The notes under the pieces are model-generated. The model had not been told where the DNA came from and did not search any database. It saw nothing but the letters and a program-made list of their open reading frames with translations. Below are positions 34,405 to 43,362 of a stretch of DNA of 64,000 nucleotides, piece by piece. Where the stretch lies: contig JAZKFV010000002.1 in assembly GCA_040386195.1 (NCBI GenBank), positions 38,701 to 102,700 of the forward strand, given 5' to 3'. The position numbers were made by a program, and so were the translations under genes. This DNA comes from JAJTCH01 sp040386195 (lineage in GTDB: Bacteria > Pseudomonadota > Alphaproteobacteria > Rickettsiales > UBA1997). Numbering within the stretch: position 1 is the first letter of the stretch; each line of letters starts with the position of its first letter.

Positions 34405-37400
34405 CTAAGTTCTACCTTCCGAACTGCTGCGCGAAGGAGGTCTTTGTAGATGCTGATGATAAACCTGCGCTAATTCTGGTAAAGTTTTTGCCACAGCCAG
34501 CATATAAAAAACTCTATCTTGTACTGGGTGGGCTTGATCAAGGTTTTTAAAATATTGCTCAAAATTTGTGGTCACCGGCGGATTTTCTGGATCAAATTTG
34601 CTGTTATTCATTAATTGAGCATCAAAATAATAAACTTGATCTGCGGTTGCATAAAAGGCAATTTGATGACCAACAATTTGATTTTGGTCTTTGGGCGCAA
34701 AATTAACTAACCCGCAAACACTTTTGTTTAGCTGCTCTGCGGCTCTTGCTTTTAAAATGTCAGTTAATTGGTCATATGTGGTTGAATATTGGTGATATAT
34801 TCTTTCTTCTTTCTGTTCATCATCGCTTATCAATATTTGAGGTATGGCTACAATTTCACCGTCTTTTTCTGTATAAGTTGTCTCTCTTGGAAAAATAAAA
34901 TTAATTGGCTTTTCAAAGAATTTACTTACCTCATCAACTGTAGAATATAAAACTGACGACCCAACTCCCATATCATCGTCAGAATCTTCCTCTTGTTTAA
35001 TCCTAACTTGATCTGAACTACTTAGAGCATCAGCAGAGCTGATTGTATGGGCTCTAAAAAATCTAGTTGAAAATTTTGTAGTTTTAGATGGTTCGGTTGG
35101 ATATTTACCGCTAGATAAAAAACTTACAATATCAGTAGCAAGATGTGTGCAGTTTAGATCTGCATTACTTTTACCACGAACTCTTGTGGTTAATTCTGAA
35201 AATAGAATTTCAGGATCAATAAAATATTCTTGATCTTCAAGCTTAACTGTTACTGTTGGCGATGATGGAGTTGAGGCTGGAGTTGCAGTATCTTTTTTAC
35301 TTTTTTTGCTTTTTGCTCCAGGTAATGCATCGCTAGTTCTTTTACTTTTAGGAGTTTTTGGTTCGTCAGGTTTCTCCGACAAAGCTTTTCTTCTTGATGG
35401 TTTTAAGGTTTGATCGTCAGATTTAGGTTTAGGAGCGCGCTTGACAGGTTTTATTTTAATCTGATCTGGATTTGAAACTGGTAGAGCAGAAGCGCTGGAA
35501 GATGAGACTGAGTGGGGAGTTTGATAACCGGCAGATTCCACACCTGATATTGTTGACGCACTTACTACAGATAGTTTGAGATTAAAAATAAGGTTCATAC
35601 CATTAATTAAATCTGCGCGGTATTTTATTTCTGAGTAAGGAATCAGATTCTCAAGATCATTCTCATATTTACGATCTGGATTGTTAATCTTTAGCAATTG
35701 TAATAGCGTGATAAAATTTTTTTTGTCAGCGGTGTTAACAGCTTTTAAAAAAATTACTTTCCATTGATCATCGCTTAATTTTATTGCTTCATAATTTTTA
35801 GCTTTTTGAAATCTTCCATAAACTATTAAAAAGCTTAGATTTTTATTTGTAATATCGTTGCCCAGCAAAAACAACATTCTCTGACACATCTGATCTGGAG
35901 TTGGTGCTGATTTTTGCTGCAAACACCTTAAAAAAAATCCCATCCTCTTATCTTTTGCCTTAGCTAATACATAAAATATATCATCTAACTGATTCTCAGT
36001 AAGATCATAAATTGTAGATCCAAATATACTTAATGATGTTTTAAAATTTTCTTCCTCTCCTTGAGCCAAAGCGCAAATGATTCTGTGTATATGATCTTGA
36101 CCAAAAAAATCCCGCTGTTTTTGGATTTTGTCTTTAATTAATTCCACAAATATCGTAAAGATTTCTTGATCTATATGTTTTACAGAACAAAGCATTGTAG
36201 ATAATTGATCTGCATTAAAATTATTAACTTCGTTTTGCAACGAACCATTTCTTAATAACAATCCAATATTTTCAGGTTTGATCTTATTATCTAGCACTCC
36301 AACCATTAAATTAAGGGACTGTTCTGAGGTAAAAACTAATGTTTCAAATTTTATTAAAGAGTGTAAATAACCAAAACTTTTTTCATCCCTGCCACCTAAG
36401 GCACAAATCATTTTTTGCAATTGATCGGGGTTGAAGTTTTTTGATATAAAACTTGGCGATGCTAGTAAAAATATAAGGTTTTCAATTCTTATTCTAGAGG
36501 CAGAACAAATAATTGAGGACCACTGCTCTGCGTCAAAATCTAATTTTTCTGGGGGAATTTTTGTTAATAATGTGAGAATAGTTTGATCGTTAGCTTTGCC
36601 ATTAAACGCTTTAACAATGAAGGTATGTAATTGTTGTTGGTCAAGATTTTTAATGTTGCGTTGTATTAAATTATGAGTAGCTGTGGTATTTATGGTCCAA
36701 TCTTGAAAGGCACGAAAAATTACAGCACAAAACTGGTTAGAATTAAGTTCTATTCCATTTTTAATCAAAATATTCAACACAGTCTGAACACTTTCGCTTT
36801 CTTCAGGTAATGCACAAATAATTGAGGTAATTTGATCCGCACTAAAAGTTGGGGTTAAAGGATTGATCATAACATCAATCATTTTGTCAATAGTACCAAC
36901 ACCATATTTGGCATTGATAATGGCAAAATAAATTTCATACAATTGATCTGCACTAAATGTTTTACAAGCAGCGTTCTTGTTTATGCCCCTTAGGAAATGT
37001 AAAAAATGATTTCTTGTAGTATCGTTCTTAATAAAATTAAGTATTATTTGTAAATATTGATCTGCATCTAGGTGTAAGTTGTTATCTGATTGTTCTTCCA
37101 TCTGCATAAAAAACGAAACTTGAGGAGACTGGCCTGATCCTGATCCACCCCCTATTTTTTTTTCTATAGCGGCTTGTATCACATCAAACCATTGCTCATT
37201 GCTTATTGGAATTTGCATCTTCAACAATAATTCCTTATCGTTAAGATCAATAAAGTATCTATTTTTTGCCAGAGCCAACATTATCTCATAAAATTGCTCT
37301 TGACTGAATTCAATTTCCTGTTGTGCCGCAAGTGTAAATAATTCATACAAACATTTTTTGTTGAATTGCGATTTGTTGAGAATTATCTGGTATAGCTCGT

Positions 37401-37761
37401 CTTTACTAAAAACAATCTTTCTATCTCGCGCTAATTCTAACATAGCAAGAAGATTGTCACCTTTAGTTGCCTGCCTAGATGTTTCTAGGACTATATTATA
37501 AAATTGTTCTCGATTGGCAGGAACGAATTCTGTTATTTTGCTAAAATAGTCTGTCGATCTGGATAATCTAATAAAAATATCATACCACTCATCATCTGTA
37601 AAAAGATTACTCAAATTTGGATCTTCTTTTTGGAGAATATTCAAAAAATTTCCCACGTTATTGATATCGATAATATGTCCTCCATCTTTAATTTTATTAT
37701 AGCACTCGCGAACTTCAGCGCGAAGCTCCTCCGTAGATTTTTCTGCAATATCTTTTGTCAT
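34405..37761 (-). CDS. Helical-repeat protein with papain-fold toxin-like C-terminus
   Basis: A 1118-residue protein not recognised as a whole. Residues about 40-690 contain roughly 18 degenerate helical units of 35-38 residues, each with a Φ-S/T-x-D/E-Q-Φ-x-x-I core (FSADQLYEIYFAI, FDAEQWSSIICSA, FNADQLSTMLCSV). About 740-860 is Ser/Lys/Pro-rich with clusters like KPVKRAPKPK and KSKKSKKD that could be nuclear-localisation signals. The C-terminal part has NCTHLATDIVSFL (Cys871), VGHQIAFYA (His1032) and YYFDAQ (Asp1047), the Cys-His-Asp order and context of papain-like glutamine deamidase/peptidase toxins (Tox-PL type). Probable effector or toxin; no immunity gene or signal peptide is seen. 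dnaK lies upstream. Confidence 0.6.
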   Translation of the reverse strand: MTKDIAEKSTEELRAEVRECYNKIKDGGHIIDINNVGNFLNILQKEDPNLSNLFTDDEWYDIFIRLSRSTDYFSKITEFVPANREQFYNIVLETSRQATKGDNLLAMLELARDRKIVFSKDELYQIILNKSQFNKKCLYELFTLAAQQEIEFSQEQFYEIMLALAKNRYFIDLNDKELLLKMQIPISNEQWFDVIQAAIEKKIGGGSGSGQSPQVSFFMQMEEQSDNNLHLDADQYLQIILNFIKNDTTRNHFLHFLRGINKNAACKTFSADQLYEIYFAIINAKYGVGTIDKMIDVMINPLTPTFSADQITSIICALPEESESVQTVLNILIKNGIELNSNQFCAVIFRAFQDWTINTTATHNLIQRNIKNLDQQQLHTFIVKAFNGKANDQTILTLLTKIPPEKLDFDAEQWSSIICSASRIRIENLIFLLASPSFISKNFNPDQLQKMICALGGRDEKSFGYLHSLIKFETLVFTSEQSLNLMVGVLDNKIKPENIGLLLRNGSLQNEVNNFNADQLSTMLCSVKHIDQEIFTIFVELIKDKIQKQRDFFGQDHIHRIICALAQGEEENFKTSLSIFGSTIYDLTENQLDDIFYVLAKAKDKRMGFFLRCLQQKSAPTPDQMCQRMLFLLGNDITNKNLSFLIVYGRFQKAKNYEAIKLSDDQWKVIFLKAVNTADKKNFITLLQLLKINNPDRKYENDLENLIPYSEIKYRADLINGMNLIFNLKLSVVSASTISGVESAGYQTPHSVSSSSASALPVSNPDQIKIKPVKRAPKPKSDDQTLKPSRRKALSEKPDEPKTPKSKRTSDALPGAKSKKSKKDTATPASTPSSPTVTVKLEDQEYFIDPEILFSELTTRVRGKSNADLNCTHLATDIVSFLSSGKYPTEPSKTTKFSTRFFRAHTISSADALSSSDQVRIKQEEDSDDDMGVGSSVLYSTVDEVSKFFEKPINFIFPRETTYTEKDGEIVAIPQILISDDEQKEERIYHQYSTTYDQLTDILKARAAEQLNKSVCGLVNFAPKDQNQIVGHQIAFYATADQVYYFDAQLMNNSKFDPENPPVTTNFEQYFKNLDQAHPVQDRVFYMLAVAKTLPELAQVYHQHLQRPPSRSSSEGRT

Positions 37762-37903
37762 TCTGTGAAATTAAATAGAGTTAATAAAATTAAGAATTTA
37801 CCCAACACCAAAAAACTCTGAGAGAAAATTTATTTTGATACTAGGTTGGCATATAATTAATTCAATAATTTTACTCTGCATAAATCACTCAAAAACAGGC
37901 AAT

Positions 37904-37938
37904 AAAAAAGCCTTGCAGAAGTAAATCTGCAAGGCTTT
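37904..37938 (-). terminator. Rho-independent terminator after dnaK
   Basis: Stem AAGCCTTGCAGA/TCTGCAAGGCTT (12 base pairs, perfect) with a 6-base loop. On the minus strand it is followed by TTTTTATT. It ends dnaK 63 bases after the stop codon and separates it from the 1118-residue gene. Confidence 0.9.
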
Positions 37939-38000
37939 GAAAAATAACGATCCTACAAGAGGAATATGGTTTTATTTTACCTATAGTTTTCCAAAATCAA

Positions 38001-39926
38001 TTAAGATTTTTTATCGTCATTTTTTACTTCTTCATATTCGGCGTCCATAACTTTTTCGCCGTTTTCTGAAGAAGATTCAGAAGTGCCACCTTCAGCCGCA
38101 CTTGAGGCTTCGCTACCATTTTGTTTATAAATCGCTTCACCTAATTTCATTGAAGCATTCATCAAACTTTCAGTAGCAGATTTTATTTCTTCAGCTTTAG
38201 AATCAGCCGCCGAAAGAAGATCTTTAACTTTTTTGATTTCAGTTTCAATGCTTTCTTTTATGGATGCGTCAACTTTGTCTTTATGTTCACTCAAACTTTT
38301 CTCAGTTGAATAAACCAAACTATCCGCGTGGTTTCTAGCTTCAGCCAGTTCTTTTTTCTCTTTATCAGCTTCAGCATTGGCCTCAGCGTCTTTAACCATT
38401 TTTTCAATTTCCGCTTCAGACAAACCGCCAGAAGATTGAATTCTCACGCTTTGTTCTTTGCCAGTGGCTTTATCTTTAGCAGAAACTTTAACCACACCGT
38501 TGGCATCGATATCGAAAATCACTTCAACTTGCGGCATTCCGCGTGGCGCTGGAGCAATTCCTTCTAAATTAAACTCGCCGAGCATTTTATTGTGCACCGC
38601 AATTTCTCTTTCGCCTTGATAAACTTTGATGGTAACCGCAGTTTGATTGTCGGCGGCAGTTGAGAAAACTTGGCTTTTGTTGGTTGGAATTGTGGTGTTG
38701 CGTTCGATCAATTTAGTGAACACGCCGCCCGCAGTTTCAATTCCAAGTGAAAGTGGAGTTACATCTAAAAGCAATACATCGCGCACATCGCCTTGTAAAA
38801 CCGCACCTTGAATTGCAGCGCCAATTGCCACAACTTCGTCAGGGTTAACCGATTTATTTGGTTCTTTGCCGAAGAAGTTTTTAACAACTTCAATAACTTT
38901 TGGCATTCTGGTCATGCCACCAACCAAGATAACTTCGTCAATGTCAGATGCTTTCAAACCCGCATCTTTCAAAGCATTTTCGCAAGGTTGGATAGTTCTA
39001 GAAACTAAATCATCAACCAATTGCTCAAGTTTGGCGCGAGTTAATTTAACATTCAAATGTTTTGGCCCAGTCGCATCAGCGGTGATGTAAGGCAAATTAA
39101 TTTCAGTTTCTGAAGTTGAAGAAAGCTCAATTTTAGCTTTTTCCGCCGCTTCTTTCAAACGCTGTAGAGCCAATGGATCTTTGGCTAAATCAACCGAATT
39201 GTCTTTTTTGAATTCGTCGCACAAGAATTTCAAAATTCTCATATCAAAATCTTCGCCGCCCAAGAAAGTGTCGCCGTTGGTAGCTTTCACTTCAAACACG
39301 CCGCCGCCAATTTCAAGCACGGAAACGTCGAAAGTTCCACCGCCCAAATCGTAAACCACAATGGTTTGGCCTTCTTTTTTATCCAAACCATAAGCGAGTG
39401 CCGCAGCAGTTGGTTCGTTGACAATTCTTAAAACATCCAAACCAGCAATTTTGCCAGCGTCTTTGGTGGCTTGTCTTTGCGAGTCGTTAAAATAGGCTGG
39501 AACGGTGATTACGGCTTTTTCAACTTTCTCACCCAAATAGCTTTCTGCGGTTTCTTTCATTTTTTGCAAAACAAAAGCCGAAATTTGGCTTGGTGAGAAT
39601 TTTTCACCTTTAATATCAACCCAAGCATCGCCATTGCCGGAAGCAACGATTTCGTATGGTACCAATTCCTTATCTTTTTTGGTGGTTGGATCTTCATATC
39701 TTCTACCGATCAATCTTTTAATTCCAAAAATGGTATTTTTTGGATTAGTCACCGCCTGTCTTTTTGCCGAAGCGCCAACAGTTCTTTCGCCATTTCCTAA
39801 AAACCCAACAATTGACGGCGTGGTTCGAGCGCCTTCAGCATTTTCAATAACTTTAACATTTTTACCTTCCATAATGGCCACACAAGAGTTGGTGGTGCCA
39901 AGGTCAATTCCAATAACTTTGCTCAT
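38001..39926 (-). CDS. dnaK: Hsp70 chaperone DnaK
   Basis: A 641-residue Hsp70 with an N-terminal ATPase (IGIDLGTTNSCVAIMEG, NEPTAAALAYGLDKK, VYDLGGGTFDVSVLEIG, ILVGGMTRMPKV), a substrate-binding domain (LLDVTPLSLGIETAGG) and a C-terminal lid ending in an acidic tail (EYEEVKNDDKKS). It folds and disaggregates cytoplasmic proteins with DnaJ and GrpE. dnaJ is not next to it as it would be in most bacteria; instead there is a terminator and an accessory gene. A heat-shock promoter is proposed at 39990-40017. Confidence 0.98.
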   Translation of the reverse strand: MSKVIGIDLGTTNSCVAIMEGKNVKVIENAEGARTTPSIVGFLGNGERTVGASAKRQAVTNPKNTIFGIKRLIGRRYEDPTTKKDKELVPYEIVASGNGDAWVDIKGEKFSPSQISAFVLQKMKETAESYLGEKVEKAVITVPAYFNDSQRQATKDAGKIAGLDVLRIVNEPTAAALAYGLDKKEGQTIVVYDLGGGTFDVSVLEIGGGVFEVKATNGDTFLGGEDFDMRILKFLCDEFKKDNSVDLAKDPLALQRLKEAAEKAKIELSSTSETEINLPYITADATGPKHLNVKLTRAKLEQLVDDLVSRTIQPCENALKDAGLKASDIDEVILVGGMTRMPKVIEVVKNFFGKEPNKSVNPDEVVAIGAAIQGAVLQGDVRDVLLLDVTPLSLGIETAGGVFTKLIERNTTIPTNKSQVFSTAADNQTAVTIKVYQGEREIAVHNKMLGEFNLEGIAPAPRGMPQVEVIFDIDANGVVKVSAKDKATGKEQSVRIQSSGGLSEAEIEKMVKDAEANAEADKEKKELAEARNHADSLVYSTEKSLSEHKDKVDASIKESIETEIKKVKDLLSAADSKAEEIKSATESLMNASMKLGEAIYKQNGSEASSAAEGGTSESSSENGEKVMDAEYEEVKNDDKKS

Positions 39927-39989
39927 AAATTTATAATTTTGTGGATTAAAACGATGCTTGAGAATTCAAGCAAAATGAAACTTGGCGAT

Positions 39990-40017
39990 AAATAAGGGTG
40001 GTTTTTTAAAAAACAAG
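39990..40017 (-). promoter_or_regulatory. RpoH (sigma32) heat-shock promoter of dnaK
   Basis: On the minus strand CTTG (40014-40017), a 17-base spacer and CTTATTT (39990-39996) fit the alphaproteobacterial RpoH consensus CTTG-N17/18-CYTATNT exactly. The 5' leader would be about 55 bases. No CIRCE element was found. Confidence 0.65.
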
Positions 40018-40272
40018 GGCGGTGGAAAAAATAATCTGAGTTGAGTTTCTAAAATGAGGCGGTGCAGTTTGGAGAATAAAGTCAGATTTAAAAAATTATC
40101 GATGTAAGTCGTGGTTAAAAAACTACTTTAGTAGGTCTAGTAGGTCGATATTTGCGATCACTACTGTTCGTTAATAGATTTTTTTGCTTTTAAATTACCG
40201 TCGGTTAAAACCGACGGTAATTAGAAATGTAGTCATTAGAAAACTAACCAATTGGAAACTCTCGCATAAATT
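40018..40272. other. Non-coding spacer upstream of dnaK
   Basis: No gene on either strand. It contains a tandem TAGTAGGTC pair near 40130-40147 and the perfect family D hairpin at 40193-40222, listed separately. It lies between the end of the TPR gene and the dnaK promoter. Confidence 0.5.
40193..40222. repeat. Perfect palindromic hairpin, family D
   Basis: AATTACCGTCGGTT, AA, AACCGACGGTAATT: a perfect 14-base stem with a 2-base loop. This is the cleanest of four copies (353, 5365, 40193, 42847). It lies 50-80 bases downstream of the TPR gene stop codon, but it is not followed by a T run on the minus strand, so it is not a standard terminator. Confidence 0.8.
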
Positions 40273-42579
40273 TTATTCCCCACGACCTACTTGATTAGGA
40301 TTGTTGACCAAAACACTTGATCCTACTGGTCCCACAGCTTGTTGTGGTGCTTCCACAATTGGTTCTTCTGGCATCATTACATTTGTATAAATATTGTTTA
40401 AAGCTAACAAAAAACCACGATTAAAGATTTCTCCATATCGGACTTCCCAATTCTCGCCAATTGCTTCGACTAGATTCTGCAAACTAATACGATAGTTAGG
40501 ATCATTTACAAAAAAATTGTCCATAGCTTGATAGCGAAACTCACTACTTCTCATCTGATCAAACATCGCTTTTATTGGAGAAAAAATGTTCTCAACAAGT
40601 TGATCAACGTCACCATCTCTTTGATCACCAAAAACCATTCGAACCTCGTTGTTAATAAAATCTACAAACCCATTAGGATCAGAATGTAAAATTTCTTGAA
40701 AAACCCTATCCAAATTATCTCTATTAGGAGTGCCATTTATGACTGGGATTAATGAATTAAAAAATTCATTTAGCAATCTTCTATCTTCAACATTTTCAAA
40801 ATCCACAGTCATTTCGATAGCGCTTTTAAAATAAAAAGTTAGAGCTCGATCAAGTTCTTCTCGATCTCTCATAACAGGATTTAAATCTAAATTATTCCTT
40901 TGGTCTCTTGTGTAATACAAATATGAAAAAATAGGCAAAGCTACAGCCGCTACTATACCCCCGATAACCTTAAATGCTGTTGCGGCATCAGCATTAAGCT
41001 CATCCCATTGCCTTTCATATTCAGAAAGGGTTTCTTGCATTTGCGGAGTTGGATTTTCAATCGCTTTAATATCCTCAATAGCAGATCGAAAGTCTGAAGA
41101 CCCAATAGAGGTCGCTCTTGCAAATATTATATCTGGATTACCCGGATTAAGAGCTAAGGCTTGAGTAAAATCAGCAATCGCTTTTTTATCACCACCATCA
41201 ATTCCTTTATAGAACAATCCCCTTTTGTAAAAGTTCCGATAATCATCTGGTTGTAATTCTGTAAGTTTAGTAAAATCATCAATTGCTTCTTGAGTGCGTC
41301 CCAAACTATGCAATAATTCCCCTCTGTAATTGTAAGCTTGGTGATTGAGTGGATCCAGCTCTATAACTCTGCTAAAGTCATCCAAAGCTGGTGATTTATC
41401 AATGCTCTTGTCCTTATTAATAACTCCTCGTTTTAAAAGCAATTCAACCGCTCTGTCCTTACCTCCATTTTTTATAAGCAGATTTATAGCTTTACCATAC
41501 GCTTGATAATTTTTAGGATCTGAATTTATTACTTTAATAAAATCATCAATTGCTAACTGATCTTCCCCCAAACTCTCTAAAACCAAAGCTCTTTGGTAAA
41601 AAGTTTGAGAATTTTGTAATCCTAATGTTATGGCTTTGGTAAAATCAGCAACCGATTCCTTATGTCTTCCCAAGTTTTTTGCAACCATCGCTCTTTGGTA
41701 AAAAGTTTGAGAATCTTTTAATCCTAATTCTATGGCTTTGGTAAAATCATTAAAAGCCTCTTGATTTTGCCCAGAATTTGCAAAAACCACACCTCTTTGA
41801 AGGTAACACGGCGCATCATCTGATGCTAATTCTAGGGCTCTATTAAGAAGATCCATGACCTTTTGACGAACATTTGCCATACTTGGCAAGCTAAGTCCTG
41901 TGCTTGAACCTATCGTGCTCAAAGCTTCGTAGTAAAAAATCTTTGGGTCTTTTTGGGCTGTTTCTGAGTAGGCCATCTTTAAAAAATTCAAGTCTGAACG
42001 TGCGACTCCGTAGGATTTTAATTCAATATTAAGCGAAATTTTCAAACAATATAAAGGATACATCACCCCTTCTGTGCTAACTTGGTTTTCATCGCCTATT
42101 TTCATTATATTCTGTACCCATGCTAAAGCGTCTTGCGTTCTATTTTTCATTATATATAGCTGTACAGTTGCACTCACCAATTCTAAGAGTCTTGCTACTT
42201 CTTCATCGCTAAACATTTTTTTATATTTAGTTTTATTTTTCATTATCCTTGCTATCTCTTCTTCAGCATCTTTAATGGTTTCTTCCGCAGTTTTTTTCTC
42301 TGCTTTTTGTTGCTGCTCAGTTTCTTTATCTTCCGTTTTTTTAAGGAAGTTAAATTTATTAAAAAGCTGATTAATCAATCTGCCCGCCACACGCGGCAAA
42401 TTATTTGCTTCTGAGTCTATTTTTCTACTTAACTCCTCTCCTCTTGTTGTATCAAGAGGATTATTTTCTGATACATCTTTTAGAGCACTACTTTGCTGTG
42501 AACCTGGAATGTTGGAATATTGAGGAGTGTTTGGCCCTAGAACTGGTGGAACGAAGGTTAGTTTTGAGTCTGTTTTCAT
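40273..42579 (-). CDS. TPR-repeat protein with a central membrane helix
   Basis: A 768-residue protein. Residues 1-110 are polar with a Lys/Glu coiled stretch (EDKETEQQQKAEKKTAEETIKDAEEEIA). About 240-500 carries about seven tetratricopeptide repeats (APCYLQRGVVFANSGQNQEAFNDFTKAIELG, QTFYQRAMVAKNLGRHKESVADFTKAI, AYNYRGELLHSLGRTQEAIDDFTKL). One membrane helix follows at about 530-552 (FKVIGGIVAAVALPIFSYLYY), then a 200-residue unrecognised domain with many Asn, Asp and Phe. No signal peptide. TPRs mediate protein binding; the layout would place them on one face of a membrane and the C-terminal domain on the other. The family is not recognised. Confidence 0.65.
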   Translation of the reverse strand: MKTDSKLTFVPPVLGPNTPQYSNIPGSQQSSALKDVSENNPLDTTRGEELSRKIDSEANNLPRVAGRLINQLFNKFNFLKKTEDKETEQQQKAEKKTAEETIKDAEEEIARIMKNKTKYKKMFSDEEVARLLELVSATVQLYIMKNRTQDALAWVQNIMKIGDENQVSTEGVMYPLYCLKISLNIELKSYGVARSDLNFLKMAYSETAQKDPKIFYYEALSTIGSSTGLSLPSMANVRQKVMDLLNRALELASDDAPCYLQRGVVFANSGQNQEAFNDFTKAIELGLKDSQTFYQRAMVAKNLGRHKESVADFTKAITLGLQNSQTFYQRALVLESLGEDQLAIDDFIKVINSDPKNYQAYGKAINLLIKNGGKDRAVELLLKRGVINKDKSIDKSPALDDFSRVIELDPLNHQAYNYRGELLHSLGRTQEAIDDFTKLTELQPDDYRNFYKRGLFYKGIDGGDKKAIADFTQALALNPGNPDIIFARATSIGSSDFRSAIEDIKAIENPTPQMQETLSEYERQWDELNADAATAFKVIGGIVAAVALPIFSYLYYTRDQRNNLDLNPVMRDREELDRALTFYFKSAIEMTVDFENVEDRRLLNEFFNSLIPVINGTPNRDNLDRVFQEILHSDPNGFVDFINNEVRMVFGDQRDGDVDQLVENIFSPIKAMFDQMRSSEFRYQAMDNFFVNDPNYRISLQNLVEAIGENWEVRYGEIFNRGFLLALNNIYTNVMMPEEPIVEAPQQAVGPVGSSVLVNNPNQVGRGE

Positions 42580-42818
42580 AATTTAAATTTGTTTTAAAAT
42601 GATTTATAAATAGTCCTTTTTAATAACATTAAGCAACTTTGCCTACAGTAATTGTAGCTAAACTCATCTTCTTTTAAGATGCAAATAAAAGGTTAAAACT
42701 GCCACTCATTTCTCATAAAATGACACATATAATATAACCATAAGTAACAAATTTTGTTGCCAAACAAAAAGGGTTGTAAGGAATTGTTTTGGAACCAGAA
42801 GCTAACAAAAGTAATTGT

Positions 42819-42840
42819 TGGGCTAAAGCCCAGTTTTTTT
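42819..42840 (+). terminator. Terminator-like hairpin without an upstream gene
   Basis: TGGGCT-AA-AGCCCA followed by G and seven T on the plus strand. There is no plus-strand gene before it for thousands of bases, so if it works it would end a small RNA starting near 42740. Confidence 0.35.
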
Positions 42841-42846
42841 AACCTC

Positions 42847-42876
42847 TTTATCGTCGGTTAAAACCGACGGTAATTA
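42847..42876. repeat. Palindromic hairpin, family D
   Basis: TTATCGTCGGTTAAAACCGA then CGGTAATTAA: 12 of 14 stem positions pair as in the 40193 copy. It lies 60-90 bases downstream of the nucleotidyltransferase gene stop on the minus strand. Confidence 0.75.
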
Positions 42877-42934
42877 AAAAATTATTTATTTGGAAATCGA
42901 AGTTAGGATCTGGGTTGGAAGGTCAAGATCTAAT

Positions 42935-43339
42935 TTAGGGAAATTTTTTGGAATCAAACAACAAAATTCCTTCTTTTTTAATATCAGAATAAAAATATTG
43001 CGCCTCAGCCAGCTTGATATTTAAGGCTTCAATATCGTGAGTGATAATTCTTGGATCGGCGGATAATTTTAATTTTCTGCACCCATCAGAAATTTTTTTC
43101 CACAACATTGAATCCAGCGCAACTTCCTTTTTAGAAGTTATCACCAAAATATCATAATCAGAAATATGCCCGGATTTTCTATTCGGTTTTAAATCTTTAG
43201 CTTCTTTGTAATCGCCACGCGCGTAGGAGCCGAAGAGAATTATTTTTTGAGCGTCATCACAATTTTCGCAAATAATTGCAACGATTTGAGAAAGTTCTTC
43301 TTGTTTATTTTGGGGCAGATAATTTGTGGAATGTTTCAT
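42935..43339 (-). CDS. Stand-alone nucleotidyltransferase-domain protein
   Basis: A 134-residue polymerase-beta-type nucleotidyltransferase domain. ILFGSYARGDY (Gly37-Ser38) and SDYDILVIT (Asp61, Asp63) form the GS-x-DxD active site. Proteins of this size (MNT) often act with a HEPN-domain partner as an antitoxin that AMPylates the toxin. No HEPN gene is adjacent: msrA lies upstream (23-base gap) and a spacer downstream. It may be an orphan MNT antitoxin or have another nucleotidyl-transfer role. Confidence 0.8.
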   Translation of the reverse strand: MKHSTNYLPQNKQEELSQIVAIICENCDDAQKIILFGSYARGDYKEAKDLKPNRKSGHISDYDILVITSKKEVALDSMLWKKISDGCRKLKLSADPRIITHDIEALNIKLAEAQYFYSDIKKEGILLFDSKKFP

Positions 43340-43362
43340 AAATCAGTTAATTGTTCACATAA

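Larger units (their letters stand above)
42580..42934. other. Non-coding spacer with terminator-like hairpin
   Basis: A 355-base gap without a gene. It holds TATAAT at 42728-42733 on the plus strand, a hairpin with T run at 42819-42840, and the family D palindrome at 42847-42876. A plus-strand transcript of about 100 bases between the first two is possible but unsupported by a -35 box. Confidence 0.4.

Noticed and set aside
37904..37938. The hairpin after dnaK as a repeat element
   Set aside because: A perfect GC-rich stem with a T run in the dnaK direction explains it as an ordinary terminator, and no second copy was seen.
42935..43339. A complete HEPN/MNT toxin-antitoxin pair
   Set aside because: No HEPN-domain gene lies on either side, so only the nucleotidyltransferase half can be claimed.
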